NCBI GenBank assembly: GCA_021234155.1
Contig: JAJEKV010000031.1
Coordinates: 8,136,748 to 8,200,747 of the forward strand
Direction of reading: 5' to 3'
Source: Isoetes taiwanensis
Taxonomy: Eukaryota > Streptophyta > Lycopodiopsida > Isoetales > Isoetaceae
DNA length: 64,000 bases
Both the position numbers and the translations under genes were made by a program. Shown piece by piece: positions 23,245 through 33,243 of this stretch. Position 1 is the stretch's first letter. Each line of letters opens with the position of its first letter. The notes beneath the pieces were generated by a model. It was not told the origin of the DNA. It was given only the letters and a program-made list of their open reading frames with translations, and made no database searches.

Positions 23245-24385
23245 TTAATCATCCGAATCAGAGTCATCATGATTACCTTGTTCATGCCTAGTGATGACGC
23301 GTTTAATGAAATCATGTTGAACCTTCTCTTTTAAGGATTTGTCACTTCCATGCCCCGTAAGAACAGGCCCTACTTGGCACAAAGTGAATGCCACATCTGG
23401 GGAACAGAAAGAGAATGAATTGCATGTTCATTTACCAAACCGATATTACAATAAGAAAAGCTAGAGATCACACCTTCAGGAGTACACTGTCGTCCACCAA
23501 AGTGTTGCAAGCCCACCAAAGTTGCTTTAACATTGGTATGATTGTATATAAGCACAGTTGGCAGATTAAAATCAGGATAATTGGGTATACAATCAGTCGA
23601 GATAATTTTTACAAACTTTGTCCCAGGGTACTTTGATGCAAGCTCTTCAAGACATTGCTCCAACAAAATACACTCAGGAAGCCTGGAAGTAAACCAAAAT
23701 AGTAATCAACAATAGGGCATGGGCATATATAAATATGTAATATCCAGCTTAGTGTGATCCATAATATATTGGATCACTGCTTCATTAAATCAAAACAGAA
23801 AATTGACATCATGTATGACAAGATATTTGTCAAATTGATATCATATCTTAGAGAAATAGCTCAAAGAACTCCGATATATTATTCAGGCTTGCACATATTA
23901 GGACCTTGAAAAGCATTAGAGCTCTTACCCTTCCTTGTATAAGTGGACCACAACCCACACATCTGCTGGGGCTTGAGAAACCTCCCGCACAAAGTCACCA
24001 GCTTTAATATGGAAAACGGATCCAAATCTTGGCTTATTAGCTATTTGATTCAATTCCTCCAACCTCTTCTTCCTGGCAAGAAAATATACATTCCATAACA
24101 CAGACAACACTGCAGACAGAGCATATAATAGAAAAGCAACCTGTATTCTTCCAAAAATCTATCATCATCAAGTCCGAGGTCATCCTCCAATTCCTCAAGC
24201 TCTTCTTCCGTTTTTGAATCAATCCAGTGCTTGTCTTTCCTTTGATCGGCATCTTCTGCCGGAGTCCAAGGATCTGGTTTCTTTACAGGTGCCTTGGCCG
24301 GCAGATTTCCAAGCTTCCTCTGTATATCATCCCATTCTGTGCTAGTTCCTTCCACATCTTTGTAGGTAAAATGATAATCTGCCAT
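23245..24385 (-). CDS. phosducin-like protein (PhLP2/PDCL3 type), complete, 4 exons
   Basis: Exons 24141-24385, 23929-24072, 23474-23682 and 23245-23396 total 750 nt, 249 residues plus TAA; every junction is GT-AG and the phases agree. The protein starts MADYHFTYKDVEG and has an acidic helix (KTEEELEELEDDLGLDDDR, about residues 55-75). EEYRKKRLEEL spans the first junction. A thioredoxin-fold domain (about 95-215) follows with AGDFVREVSQAP, KFVKIISTDCIPNYPD and a CTPEDVAFTL end, then a basic helix and an acidic SDSDD tail. Family members are cytosolic co-chaperones that work with the CCT chaperonin in folding tubulin, actin and G-beta-type proteins; there is no redox CxxC. The start is the first ATG in a good context. 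The length is normal for the family. All residues I would expect are present, so it looks functional. Confidence 0.93.
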
Positions 24386-24665
24386 TTCAGACAAAAGAAA
24401 TGCTGCTTTGATCCGGCTATAAATGAAGTTACGTGGTGCCCAGAAGCCACATGGACTGCCAGCTCATGCACTGTGATAAATTGAGCCTACAGCATCGATT
24501 TGCACATCAGATTTCAGATTTGAGCATATAAGATTTGAACGATCTGCACATGCGTATAGAGAACCCTAAATCGAAGTGACAAACCCTTAAATAAGATGGG
24601 AAAAAGAGGATGCCGCACGTCTTTAGAATTCTGTTAAAATTTTTAAGGTAGCCCAACCTTGTTTA
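24386..24665. other. 5' flank and promoter region of the phosducin-like gene
   Basis: No coding feature. The 5' UTR and promoter of the minus-strand gene lie here; no TATA box or 5' UTR intron can be named with confidence. Confidence 0.35.
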
Positions 24666-24850
24666 GGGTGCTTTCCCATGGATGGACGGACCTGGATGAG
24701 GTCAGACCCAGGTCCAAAAATAATCGTCGGGATTATTTTTCAAATGAGGTTCTTAACCTCAGCTACTCAGATTCTTAGCTCATGGGAACATCGGAATAGC
24801 AGACCAGACCTTCAGAAACCTGGAGGTTTTCTGCCCATGGGAAAGCACCC
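24666..24850. mobile_element. 185-bp MITE, PIF/Harbinger type (TTA target duplication)
   Basis: Termini GGGTGCTTTCCCATGG (24666) and CCATGGGAAAGCACCC (to 24850) are perfect inverted repeats of 16 bp. They are flanked by TTA on both sides (24663-24665, 24851-24853), the usual target of PIF/Harbinger elements. The interior is non-coding with small palindromes. It sits about 280 bp upstream of the phosducin-like start codon, so it may affect that promoter. Confidence 0.85.
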
Positions 24851-25059
24851 TTAGTGGTGTTGTGCATGATTGGAATTTGAAGGCTGGAGGCCTGCCTGGC
24901 GTGCAAGACCCCTTTTACCATGCAAAACAAAGTCTGGAAAATGAGAGGCCTTAAAAATACAAGAATATCTTTAATATATACAAGAATTTAGCCCTTTTCG
25001 CCGTGGCAGCGGTATACATATGAGTTTGAGGGCGTCGTGCTTCTTTTTTAAGTTTTTGT

Positions 25060-25150
25060 TGCACCTCTGGGGGTCGAACCCAGATGGCCAATGGTGCAGG
25101 CCCAGGATCCAGGATGTATGGGGAGCATCGATGCCCTAAGGCAATGTGTT
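25060..25150 (-). repeat. tRNA-derived SINE or tRNA relic (B box)
   Basis: The minus strand has CTGGGTTCGACCCCCAG (25067-25083), a perfect five-pair T arm with canonical internal B box GGTTCGANNCC. No matching acceptor or anticodon arm is found upstream, so it is not a working tRNA gene. A 22-nt T run at about 25180 is nearby but on the wrong side to be its tail. Confidence 0.4.
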
Positions 25151-25361
25151 CCGCCTACATCGTCAGCGTGAATGGAATGGTTTTTTTTTTTTTTTTTTTT
25201 TTGGTACGCACTTAATTTACGGCAAGAATTCTTTATAGACGACGTTCATACAATTGTCCGTGCGCGAAAACTTCGGTTCGTAGATCCAAGACTATTTTGT
25301 CGAGTGTGAGTCCTAAACAGCTATTGAACGTCGTTGAGTATGCTGGACGTAATGGCAGCTG

Positions 25362-28300
25362 TCATTTGTGAATTGTCCATGGTCGGTCATCTGGTTGAGT
25401 GAAAAAATCGACTCGGGAGATAGGATGAATGTTTCCATGATGTTGTGGGTCATCTGTAAGCAGCTTGACAGTGACAAATCTATTATGCGTTGAACATACC
25501 ATTACTCTCGCATTTTTTACTAACCCTCTATCTCTGTCGAGTGTCTTTGTCAAGTGGCATATCGTGTTCGGCTTTAATTGAAGTTCGTGTTGAGGAAGTG
25601 CTGGGTGTTTGTAACCACTGAGGAAGTCTGTTGTTGCCATTGGGTGGTCTTCTATAACTTGATATTCTCTGTAAGTCTATCGATACTGAAGTAGGACTTT
25701 GGATATCCTGGAAGCATTTGTAGGATGCAATTATTAAATGCGTTGACAGTGATGTTTTTCAGATAAGAAGGCTCTTTTTTCACAAAGCTCGAATTTGTTG
25801 AGTATGTCTTGATTGTGGAGGAACTCAATGGCGTCCTGGATGGTGATAGTTGTTTTGAATAGCATCAACGGAATGTTTTCTAGCACGTCGCCTTCACCAA
25901 TGGCATCGACGAAACGTATGAGTTCAGTATCTGCAGCATTTCTTACTGGTTCATTAAGTTGCAGTACATCGAAATGGTCTCATAGAGATGAGGGTATGAT
26001 GGGCGCATTTTACTGTTGCAGTCTTTCCTACTTTTTTTACGATGGGTGCAGGTTGTCTAAAGTCTCCTGTTGCGATAAATATCTTTCTGCCAAAAGGTAG
26101 GTCTGTGTCTGTGATCTTTCGCAGGAGTATGTCAACTGCTTCTATAACTGCCCTATTTTCCATTGGAAATTCGTCCCATATAATAGCTCTTGATTCTTTA
26201 ATGAGCAATGCTCTTGTTGAGTGCGGATCAAGTAGAGAATGCAGGTTGATATTTTTTTCTACTACAGGTATTTCAAAGAGCGAATGTGCGGTTCTTCCGC
26301 CAGGATAGGGTAATGATGCTAGCACTGTTGTTGCGCACGGTAAAACTATTTGTCTTAGTTCTCTTATGTACAGCGAGAACGCATTAAGCACACATGTCTT
26401 CCCTGTGCCTGCTTTACCATAGATGAAGAGTGGTTTGAGTTGTTGCTGTTGTGGAGAAGGTTCTGCATTTCGATGTAGACAGATGTTTGGTTTGATTTCA
26501 TGTTCTGAAACATGATTGAGCTTTTGGCAAGGTATTCTTCGTCATGGGGGAATTTTGTGAGCTCGTTTTGGATTTCTCTGCATGGTACATGACAAATTGG
26601 TAGACCGAATGCAGTGTTAGTCGCATGTTGTATTAAGATGTTATTGATGGCCAAGAGGGCTTCATTGGTGGCAGTAGCCTCATCCCCTTGGTATTGGTCG
26701 AGGAAGTCAGCTGTCATTTGTTGTTGGAAAGTTTCCCATAGCTGCAAGGCTAGTCCACCATCGAGTATGAGAAGTGTAAATAGAAATCTAAGTTGCAATG
26801 GGGTTTGGAGACATAATATTGCTTATTTCATTGTCTTGATTGCTTCAGTTGCAGGTGCAATTAAGCCCATAGCTTGAGGGTTTCTTGATAGGTCTCATAG
26901 TGTTGGCCATCGTGGATTTTGAGCTCTTCCCAAGAACGTCCAGGTTTGTGGAGAAGGATGCTTCTCAAGTAGAATGGTTCTCCAACCGTTGGGAGTAATA
27001 GACCTATCATGCAGATGAATTGTCCCCTCGATCATTCATGGACAACATTTCGCGTTGCACCTCGATATTCTTGCTCGAGTTGATCGGATGATTGTAATAT
27101 GGTGTTGGGCTTATAACTAGTAAACATATGCTGCTCGTTGTAGTCGATGTAGATGATGGAATCGAATTCAGGCGTGAGCGGATGCAAAAAGTACCTATCC
27201 AATGTGGAAATTCCAATAGTTGCTGTGGACGTTTTTCCGGATTGTGGTCTGTTTTGTTCCCTGAGATGTAAAGGGAGACACTTGACCGATGTATGTTTTT
27301 CAGCCATGTGGTATGACATGATTCTCCATCCTACTTCCATAAATGACGGATAACGTGCAGAGTGTAGTCTTGAACTTCGTTTTTTCGTTGTGGCTGAGTT
27401 TTATTGCATCATCATCGATGAAGTCTTCTTCCTGTTGGGTTAAATTGTGTCTATAACCTTCTATCGCAATATAGTTGAGGCATTGCTCTTCCACTCTTGA
27501 GTACATGTCCACGAGATATTCATTGCAAAGTCTGCCCAATAGTGAGAAGCGTGGTTCGTGCAATCAATCTATTTGAGACATTTTGTATTCATTATGTGGA
27601 TGCCATCCTGGCGTTCCAAGTGGAAAGAACAATGGACATTGTAGTGTTTCATATGTAGGGTCAAAGATACTGATGAACACTGGTTTATGGTCACTTCGCA
27701 TCCAAATTGCTGCAGTTCTTGGTTTGATTCTGATACTATCGTTGGCATGCATTATACCGGCGATTTCATCTGATGTCGTCGGGTCTGCGAGCTTGAATGT
27801 TGCAGGTGAGGCATTTAATTCTTTTACTGTTTGCAATTCCTTGATGTACGGATTAATAGCATCCAGACTTGCAGCAACTTGCATAATTCAATCAGCTAGT
27901 ATGTGTCTATCAGTAGCAATTGCATATCGGCATGCATCATCGTATATATGCCAATGCAAAGTGCTATTTGGCTCATTTGCAGATAGAAGGCGATGATACG
28001 TTTAGCCCATGATAGCAAGAGCTGAGGGAGTTTTTAAGGTGATAAAGTCGCCTTTAACACCAAATGCAGTGAAACAGAACAAATTATTGACCATTCGTGA
28101 GCTTGTTGCGAATCTGTGTATGGAGTATAGCTCCTCCAGTTGGTCTGGAAGACGTTCAAGTGGTGGAAGTAAATAGCGTCGGTTATTACAACAGAAACTT
28201 GGAGCCTCGATGTTTAGGAGTTGGACGTGACATATTTCATATGTTTTAGTCCACTTTAGCGGTTCATGATCTATAGGTTTGGAACGATTTTGCATCTTCT

Positions 28301-28481
28301 CGATTTTGTTTTGCCAGTGATTGTGTGCACTCGATGAGATGGGAGCTGGAAGAGTTGGGACTTTAATTTCCTGCTCCACAGGGATCTGATTTGCAATCAT
28401 GGAGCTTGGTATATCAGACGATGACATGTCACTTGATGAGATTGGAGCTGGATAATTTGAAGCTCTTATTTGTTGCTGCAC
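25362..28481 (-). pseudogene. Helitron Rep/helicase-like pseudogene lacking the Rep core
   Basis: From right to left on the minus strand: CCNNRRYLLPPLERLPDQLEEL, INPYIKELQTVKEL and FKLADPTTSDEIAGIMH (Helitron N-terminal domain), a CPLFFPLGTPGWHPHNEYK segment, RLCNEYLVDMYSRVEEQCLNY, EVGWRIMSYHMAEKH, a YLRSILLHKPGRSWEELK segment and a TAFGLP region. PIF1-type helicase motifs follow: FIYGKAGTGKT (Walker A, near 26420), IIWDEFPMENRAVIEAVDIL, FGRKIFIATGDFRQ, and finally the C-terminal LPQHELQLKPNTICHL. Shifts split the frame at about 26395, 26800 and elsewhere. Between VEEQCLNY and EVGWRI the nuclease core (HUH and paired Tyr) is absent, so this copy could not nick DNA. No terminal hairpin was found immediately beside it. 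Confidence 0.8.
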
Positions 28482-29427
28482 AGCAGTTTGATCAAATGAT
28501 AAAACGTCACTCTTTAGTTCATCAGATATTTCTCAGGTTTTGGAACTATAGCGATCTTCAGTTTTTCTCGAGTATCATAGTTTTTTTTATGTTCATGATG
28601 TTGAAGGATTTTGGCTATCTGAACATCACTAAGATGTTTAGAATTTGGCCGAGGCAGCTTATTAAAGGAAAGATCTTTTAATATCTATTAACAAAAATGT
28701 ATCACCTAATTTAATAAAAAATTATAAATAAAGAATATAATTCATTACTTTACAAAAATTTAACACTGGACTTCTTACTAGAACTATTCTGGGTTAATCC
28801 ACCAGATTTGGTCCAGCATACCCTCTGCCACTTAAACCCAGATATCTAACAAGAAAACTTTCCATTTCATAAGATACTACCACTTTTGGAATCTTCACTT
28901 GATTCTTTATGGCCATGGAGAATTTCATGACCAATAGATTTACTGATATGTTGTGGTGATTGCCCAAATCTTATAGAATTCGGCAGTTTTTACACCATGC
29001 CAGAACTGCATTTTCTAAACTTTGTAGCATAAAGAGGTCCAAATGTTTCTAAAAATGAAAGTAATTGATATTTTATAATAAAACATGTTGATTTGTATGT
29101 TTTCATGTTTCGCTGCAATTAGATGACATTATATGAAGTCTTCAAACCATATTTAGCTCAAAAAAGCTGTTTAAGATTGTGAATTGTTTCTCCTTTACTA
29201 TAACAAGTTTTGACGTAAGACTTGTGGCCATAAGTTGTCAACTCTAAGAGCTATAATCCAATAATTTTTTGAAGTGTCCATAAGTCGTGTTGATCTCAAT
29301 TTTCATGAAAGAAGATTCGACACAGAATTCAAGACAAAAATAGAACTAAAATGATTTAACTAAACTCATATATAAGCTTTCTAGGGGTAATAAATGATAC
29401 ATTCCATATATTCCACTTATATTTACA
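28482..29427. other. no gene recognised
   Basis: AT-rich sequence. It may include the upstream part of the Helitron whose helicase lies to the left, but no TC-type 5' end can be named. Confidence 0.35.
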
Positions 29428-29456
29428 CTAGAAATGGTGCCCAGCATTGCTGGGCT
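29428..29456 (-). mobile_element. Helitron 3' terminus (CTAG and hairpin), minus strand
   Basis: On the plus strand A/CTAG at 29427-29431 is followed by GCCCAGC-ATT-GCTGGGC (29439-29455), a perfect 7-bp stem. Read on the minus strand this is hairpin, 7-8 nt, CTAG, then T: a canonical Helitron 3' end. The body lies to the right. The following about 60 bp resemble those next to the 40,458 terminus, so both belong to one family. The LTR element at 30,275 may be inserted into this Helitron. Confidence 0.7.
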
Positions 29457-30274
29457 TTTCGTCGGGCATGTATTCAGATACTAATAAAGATTGCAGACTT
29501 AAAATGCGAACATCAAAAAAGGCAAAAACTATGATCGTAGAGATAAAGCTTGAAATTATGCCAAGCCCGACTATGCGTCGAGCCTATGTTCAATAACTGT
29601 TGCACCTGCCTATATACAATATCTATTAGATGTTAAGGGTAAAAAAAACTTTTGCAAGTGGAAATGTGTAAAAGGTCAAAAATTATGTTTAATTGTGCAA
29701 AAGTGTTCAAATACTATGCTTATTTTTTCCTTTTTCTTTGATCTGAAAGATTGTATCATTGAGATTTCCTATGCACAAGTATGTTGCATAATGTAAATAA
29801 ACTTTTGAAAGCATACATCGTAATTGTGCTTATATCTCTTCGCCAATGTTCTTATACCCTACTTTATCATATTCCATAATAAATCTTGTTGCTTTAAAGT
29901 CCTCTTGCAAAAAAAAAAAGTTTAATCTTAAAAAACTTCATAATATTGAGGTAAAAATTCACATTAGATCCCTGGACTCTATTGCAGTTTTATGTCCCAA
30001 AAAAGTAAAAGAATCTCTAGGATGTCAATCCATGATCAGATGTCAATCAATGATCTCTTCTGTTATAAATATTTGGCTCTATCTAGCCAATGCATCTTTC
30101 TGGCACCACTTTCATATAAGACTTACAGAGATGATACACAAGCATGCAATTATCTCATTCTCCCAGCTCTTATACACCCGTTAAAGAGTACATGTTATAC
30201 ACCTAAACTGTGCATGCTCCTTATGGTTAACAAACATTCTTTCAACTCTTTGATCTTTCACACCCTTGAGGAGT
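29457..30274. other. Helitron interior, no gene seen; contains target duplication
   Basis: No recognisable coding sequence. The last five bases, GGAGT at 30270-30274, are the left target-site duplication of the LTR element. Confidence 0.4.
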
Positions 30275-31829
30275 TGTGACGTTCCACTATAATATACGAC
30301 CCAAATACGTATATTATACTACCACGTCACACGTACTTGTCATCATGACAAGTACTAGCGAGGCGTAAAGGGTTGCACCTAGGAGGCATCCTCGTCGCAC
30401 CTAGGGGGCAACCTCGTAAGTTGTGCATGTTTAATAAATATATGCAACTATAAACCCCATGCCAAATGGCAAAACCCCATTTGGCCAATGTTAACCTAAA
30501 CCTAAGGGTGTCTATATAAGGGCTTCCCCCCTTAAACCCTAAACCCTTCTTCCTTTTTCGCAATTAGGATTTCCCAGATCCATTTCGGCCAAGCCAGGAC
30601 TCTAGTTCGCATTTCCAGGCTCTGAAAAGCTGCCCTTGCACAACAGATCTTCCAGCAGCAGCAGTCTTCAGCGGGATCAGAAGCATGGACGCATTCCGAG
30701 GATCTGGAGCAGTCAGGCGCCAGGTAAATAGTCATTCTGTTGTGCAAAGCCGCCTTTTAGCTTGGCAATGAGCTGGTTTAGCATATTAGTTCAGCCTTAG
30801 AGGCCTTATAGATCCAGAGATCATAAGCTCTAACGAACAAACCTAACTTTGGATGTTTAGGTAGGTAGATTAGATGTTATCCTACAATTCAGTTCTTGAT
30901 GATTATGGTGTTCATTCTATGCTCTCCCGTGTATTGGGAAGGGGGGTAGAGACCCTAAAAGCCTTGTAGCAGATGTTCCTAGATAGCCTCATTAATACCC
31001 AATTAATGCGGCCTGTGCACAAGAGCCGCCCTGGTTGTGGGTAAAGGGGCTAGACTGATGAAAAAGGGGGACTTGTCCCATCACTGATTGATCCCTCTGG
31101 TGTGTAAAGCCTACCAGGGATCTTAGTGAGCTAGGCTTAATGGTTTGCCACTGAGTGTGGGCAAGGCATGAGCTCGACACCTTTGGGGTGATGCGTCGCC
31201 TTCCATGAGGTTAAGTCGAATAAGGGCAGTGGCCCTCTAGCCACCTGTGATGGGCATGTATGCCTCTGGAGGAGAGGCGACTCTCCTCCTGCCTCATCGG
31301 GACTGGGGAGATGCAACCCAGCAGTAGCCCTCTTGGCTATGTACCCGGCAGGCTACGGTCCGGTCCCAATACTTTTCAACCTACTCTACAAAGTGTGCAT
31401 GGGAGGGGCGGATGGAGTGGACTACCCAACAGCCATGTTCTTATGCCAGCCCAATCCATTGCCACGACTCGGTTTGCATTACTTTTGGAGACCTAAGCCG
31501 TCAGTCGATCCCCGTATGAGTCTGAGCCCTGGGTAGGATCTCCCCATGTTGATGCTATTGATGTTGTTGTATATGAGATGTTATGATGTACTCATCCTTC
31601 GAGGTGAGCTTATTGATATATTGATGTTATGTGCTCATGTTTGTTCACGCTTCCGCAGCTAGGATGGTCCTGAAGGAAGACGGGCAAATGACCCATCCAC
31701 TCTTCCCTCACTGGCCCAGTTCATGGGATTGGTGTCAGGTGGATGGCCCCTGCTAGTTTGGCTACCAGGGGGATGAACTCCGCCTTCAGATATAATGGGA
31801 GCATCGTAGATGAAGTAGGGGACGTCACA
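30275..31829 (+). repeat. 5' LTR (1555 bp)
   Basis: Begins TGTGACGTTCC and ends GACGTCACA, forming short inverted ends. It contains a perfect 23-nt palindrome at 30333-30355 (arms GTACTTGTCAT), a TATA box at 30513 and a T/C-rich stretch with CCCTAAACCCTT downstream, likely the transcription start region. The small ORFs inside are not conserved in a way that suggests protein. Confidence 0.95.
30511..30522 (+). promoter_or_regulatory. LTR TATA box
   Basis: TCTATATAAGGGC, a canonical plant TATA, is conserved in the 3' LTR at about 46462. It should set the U3/R border about 30 bp downstream. Confidence 0.7.
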
Positions 31830-31830
31830 G

Positions 31831-31842
31831 TGGTATCAGAGC
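31831..31842 (+). promoter_or_regulatory. primer-binding site, initiator tRNA-Met
   Basis: TGGTATCAGAGC, one base after the LTR end, is the standard primer site of plant LTR retrotransposons, complementary to the 3' end of initiator tRNA-Met. Confidence 0.95.
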
Positions 31843-32047
31843 ATGATCTTGGTAGACCAAGATCGAGCACTGACCATTCCCTGTTAGGACTAACAGTAGA
31901 CTTCCAGTTTTGGGAATAGCCACCCAAGCATGAACTTTGAAAATTGGGAAAAAAAATTCCAATTCTAGTGCAGTAAGTAGAAAAATGCTAAGCTAGTAAG
32001 AATTTCTAGCAAAACCCTAAAAAACTATGGCCAAAAAGGTGTGACCC

Positions 32048-32110
32048 CTCACAGAGTGTGCCCAGACCAAATCCGTCATTCTCGGATTTGCTTCTCGCGC
32101 ATTGTGTGAG
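32048..32110 (+). promoter_or_regulatory. leader stem-loop, copy 1
   Basis: Outer strands CTCACAGAGTGTGC and GCGCATTGTGTGAG pair over 14 positions with one mismatch and two G-U pairs. The inner strands AAATCCG and CGGATTT pair around a TCATTCT loop. The same 63-nt unit is repeated 213 bp downstream. It lies between primer site and first ORF, where retroelements keep dimerisation and packaging signals. Confidence 0.75.
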
Positions 32111-32260
32111 TAGTTGACCCATGTTGACTTAGATAGATGCATAATTAGCATAAATTGATAGTGCAGGGCAGCTTAACCCTTGGATTTGAGCTAGAATTGC
32201 ATGTTATAACACTAAGAAACACCTTGTAAATTGAAAATTAGAGTAAAAATGGGATGAGCC

Positions 32261-32323
32261 CTCACAGAGTGCGCCCAGACCAAATCCGTCATTCTCGGAT
32301 TTGCTTCTCGCGCACTGTGTGAG
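32261..32323 (+). promoter_or_regulatory. leader stem-loop, copy 2
   Basis: Same 63-nt unit as 32048-32110. The two G-U pairs of copy 1 are G-C or C-G here, through changes on opposite strands of the stem (CTCACAGAGTGCGC with GCGCACTGTGTGAG). The inner hairpin and loop are identical. The pairing is therefore kept while the sequence changes. Confidence 0.75.
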
Positions 32324-32418
32324 TGGTGGACACTTTTTGCCCACAAACCTAATGTATTGATCCTATAAACACTAATACCTTGCAGGATTGTACAACATAA
32401 ATTTGCAGGTCCAAACCC

Positions 32419-32429
32419 TATATAAATAG
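32419..32429 (+). promoter_or_regulatory. possible internal TATA promoter
   Basis: CTATATAAATAG lies about 105 bp upstream of the ATG at 32533 and is followed by a C/T-rich stretch (ACTTTCCTTCCCC). There is no ATG between it and 32533. A transcript from here would have the extra ORF as its first ORF, whereas an LTR transcript carries many upstream ATGs. Confidence 0.4.
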
Positions 32430-32532
32430 ACATTTAGGGTTCCTCATTTACACTTTCCTTCCCCAGCTAGCCGCTCATCGTTCAAGGAGGCAATTTTTAG
32501 GCGCCAGGAAGACGATTAGACCCATTCAAAAC

Positions 32533-33243
32533 ATGGCCCGAACCAAACAGACTGCCCGAATAGTTGTGCCAGATGACTTCGTCAGTGCCCAAGAGCGGGC
32601 TGCCCAACAGAAGGCGAGACAGGCTCAGAAGCGAGCCAGGTGGGAGCAAGCTCCAGATGCCAATCCTGACACCCAGGAGGAGGAGCAGGAGCATCATGAA
32701 GAGGAGGACCGCGCCAAGGAGCAGGAGAACCCTTGGAGCCAGGGAGATAGAGGTCAAAATGAGGAGGACGAGAGCGACGACATGACAGAAGAAACGTTGC
32801 AGAAGCTAGCAAAGATGGAGAAGAGGGGGAGGGAGAAGAGAGAGCTCAAGAGGAAGAGAAAGGAAGAGAAGCTGGAATACAAGAGAAGAAAAGAGGAGCG
32901 CAAGAAGCAGAAGGAGAAGTGCAAGAAGCGGAGAGAGGACAAAGGAAAAGACCTGGAGCCACCGAAGGAACCCCGGCGGAAGACGAAAACAACGCCGGCT
33001 AAGGGAGTTGTAATAGCGGAGCGGGAGCCCGATAGGCCACCCTCCTCCTCTGCCACTGAGTCAGATGATGAGGTAAGGGTCCCCCGCCCGGGTGAAGGCT
33101 CGGGACCTTCGAATGCAGGTGCCAAAGAGGAGGAGCCGGCAGCAGAAGCACCCCCTTACCCTAAATGGCCCTCGCCAAAGAAGCTGGCAGCAGACGCTAA
33201 AAAGCCCAGGCCATCAAGAGAGTCATACGTACTCAAGCATTAG
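32533..33243 (+). CDS. retrotransposon extra ORF with histone H3-tail mimic at N-terminus
   Basis: 236 codons, opening MARTKQTAR. Residues 2-9 equal residues 1-8 of mature histone H3 (A1 R2 T3 K4 Q5 T6 A7 R8); the match stops where H3 has K9, here Ile. Ala after Met should allow Met removal, exposing the same N-terminus as H3. The rest is an acidic section (about 45-85), a long Lys/Arg/Glu-rich charged helix (about 90-150) likely to be nuclear, and a Pro/Ser/Glu-rich tail. The ATG context is good (AACATGG). It precedes gag and is not a usual gag or pol domain. The frame ends at TAG 33241, where related frame continues, so the native protein was probably longer. Function as a mimic is inference; the identity is directly read. 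Confidence 0.8.
   Translation: MARTKQTARIVVPDDFVSAQERAAQQKARQAQKRARWEQAPDANPDTQEEEQEHHEEEDRAKEQENPWSQGDRGQNEEDESDDMTEETLQKLAKMEKRGREKRELKRKRKEEKLEYKRRKEERKKQKEKCKKRREDKGKDLEPPKEPRRKTKTTPAKGVVIAEREPDRPPSSSATESDDEVRVPRPGEGSGPSNAGAKEEEPAAEAPPYPKWPSPKKLAADAKKPRPSRESYVLKH

Noticed and set aside
25067-25083. Working tRNA gene
   Set aside because: Perfect T arm but no matching acceptor or anticodon arm.
25180-25202. Poly(T) run as a SINE or LINE tail
   Set aside because: It lies upstream of the B box on the relevant strand and no element body adjoins it correctly.
31260-31496. ORF present in both LTRs (also 47201-47461)
   Set aside because: It ends at different places in the two copies, has no domain, and overlaps other ORFs; similarity comes from LTR identity.
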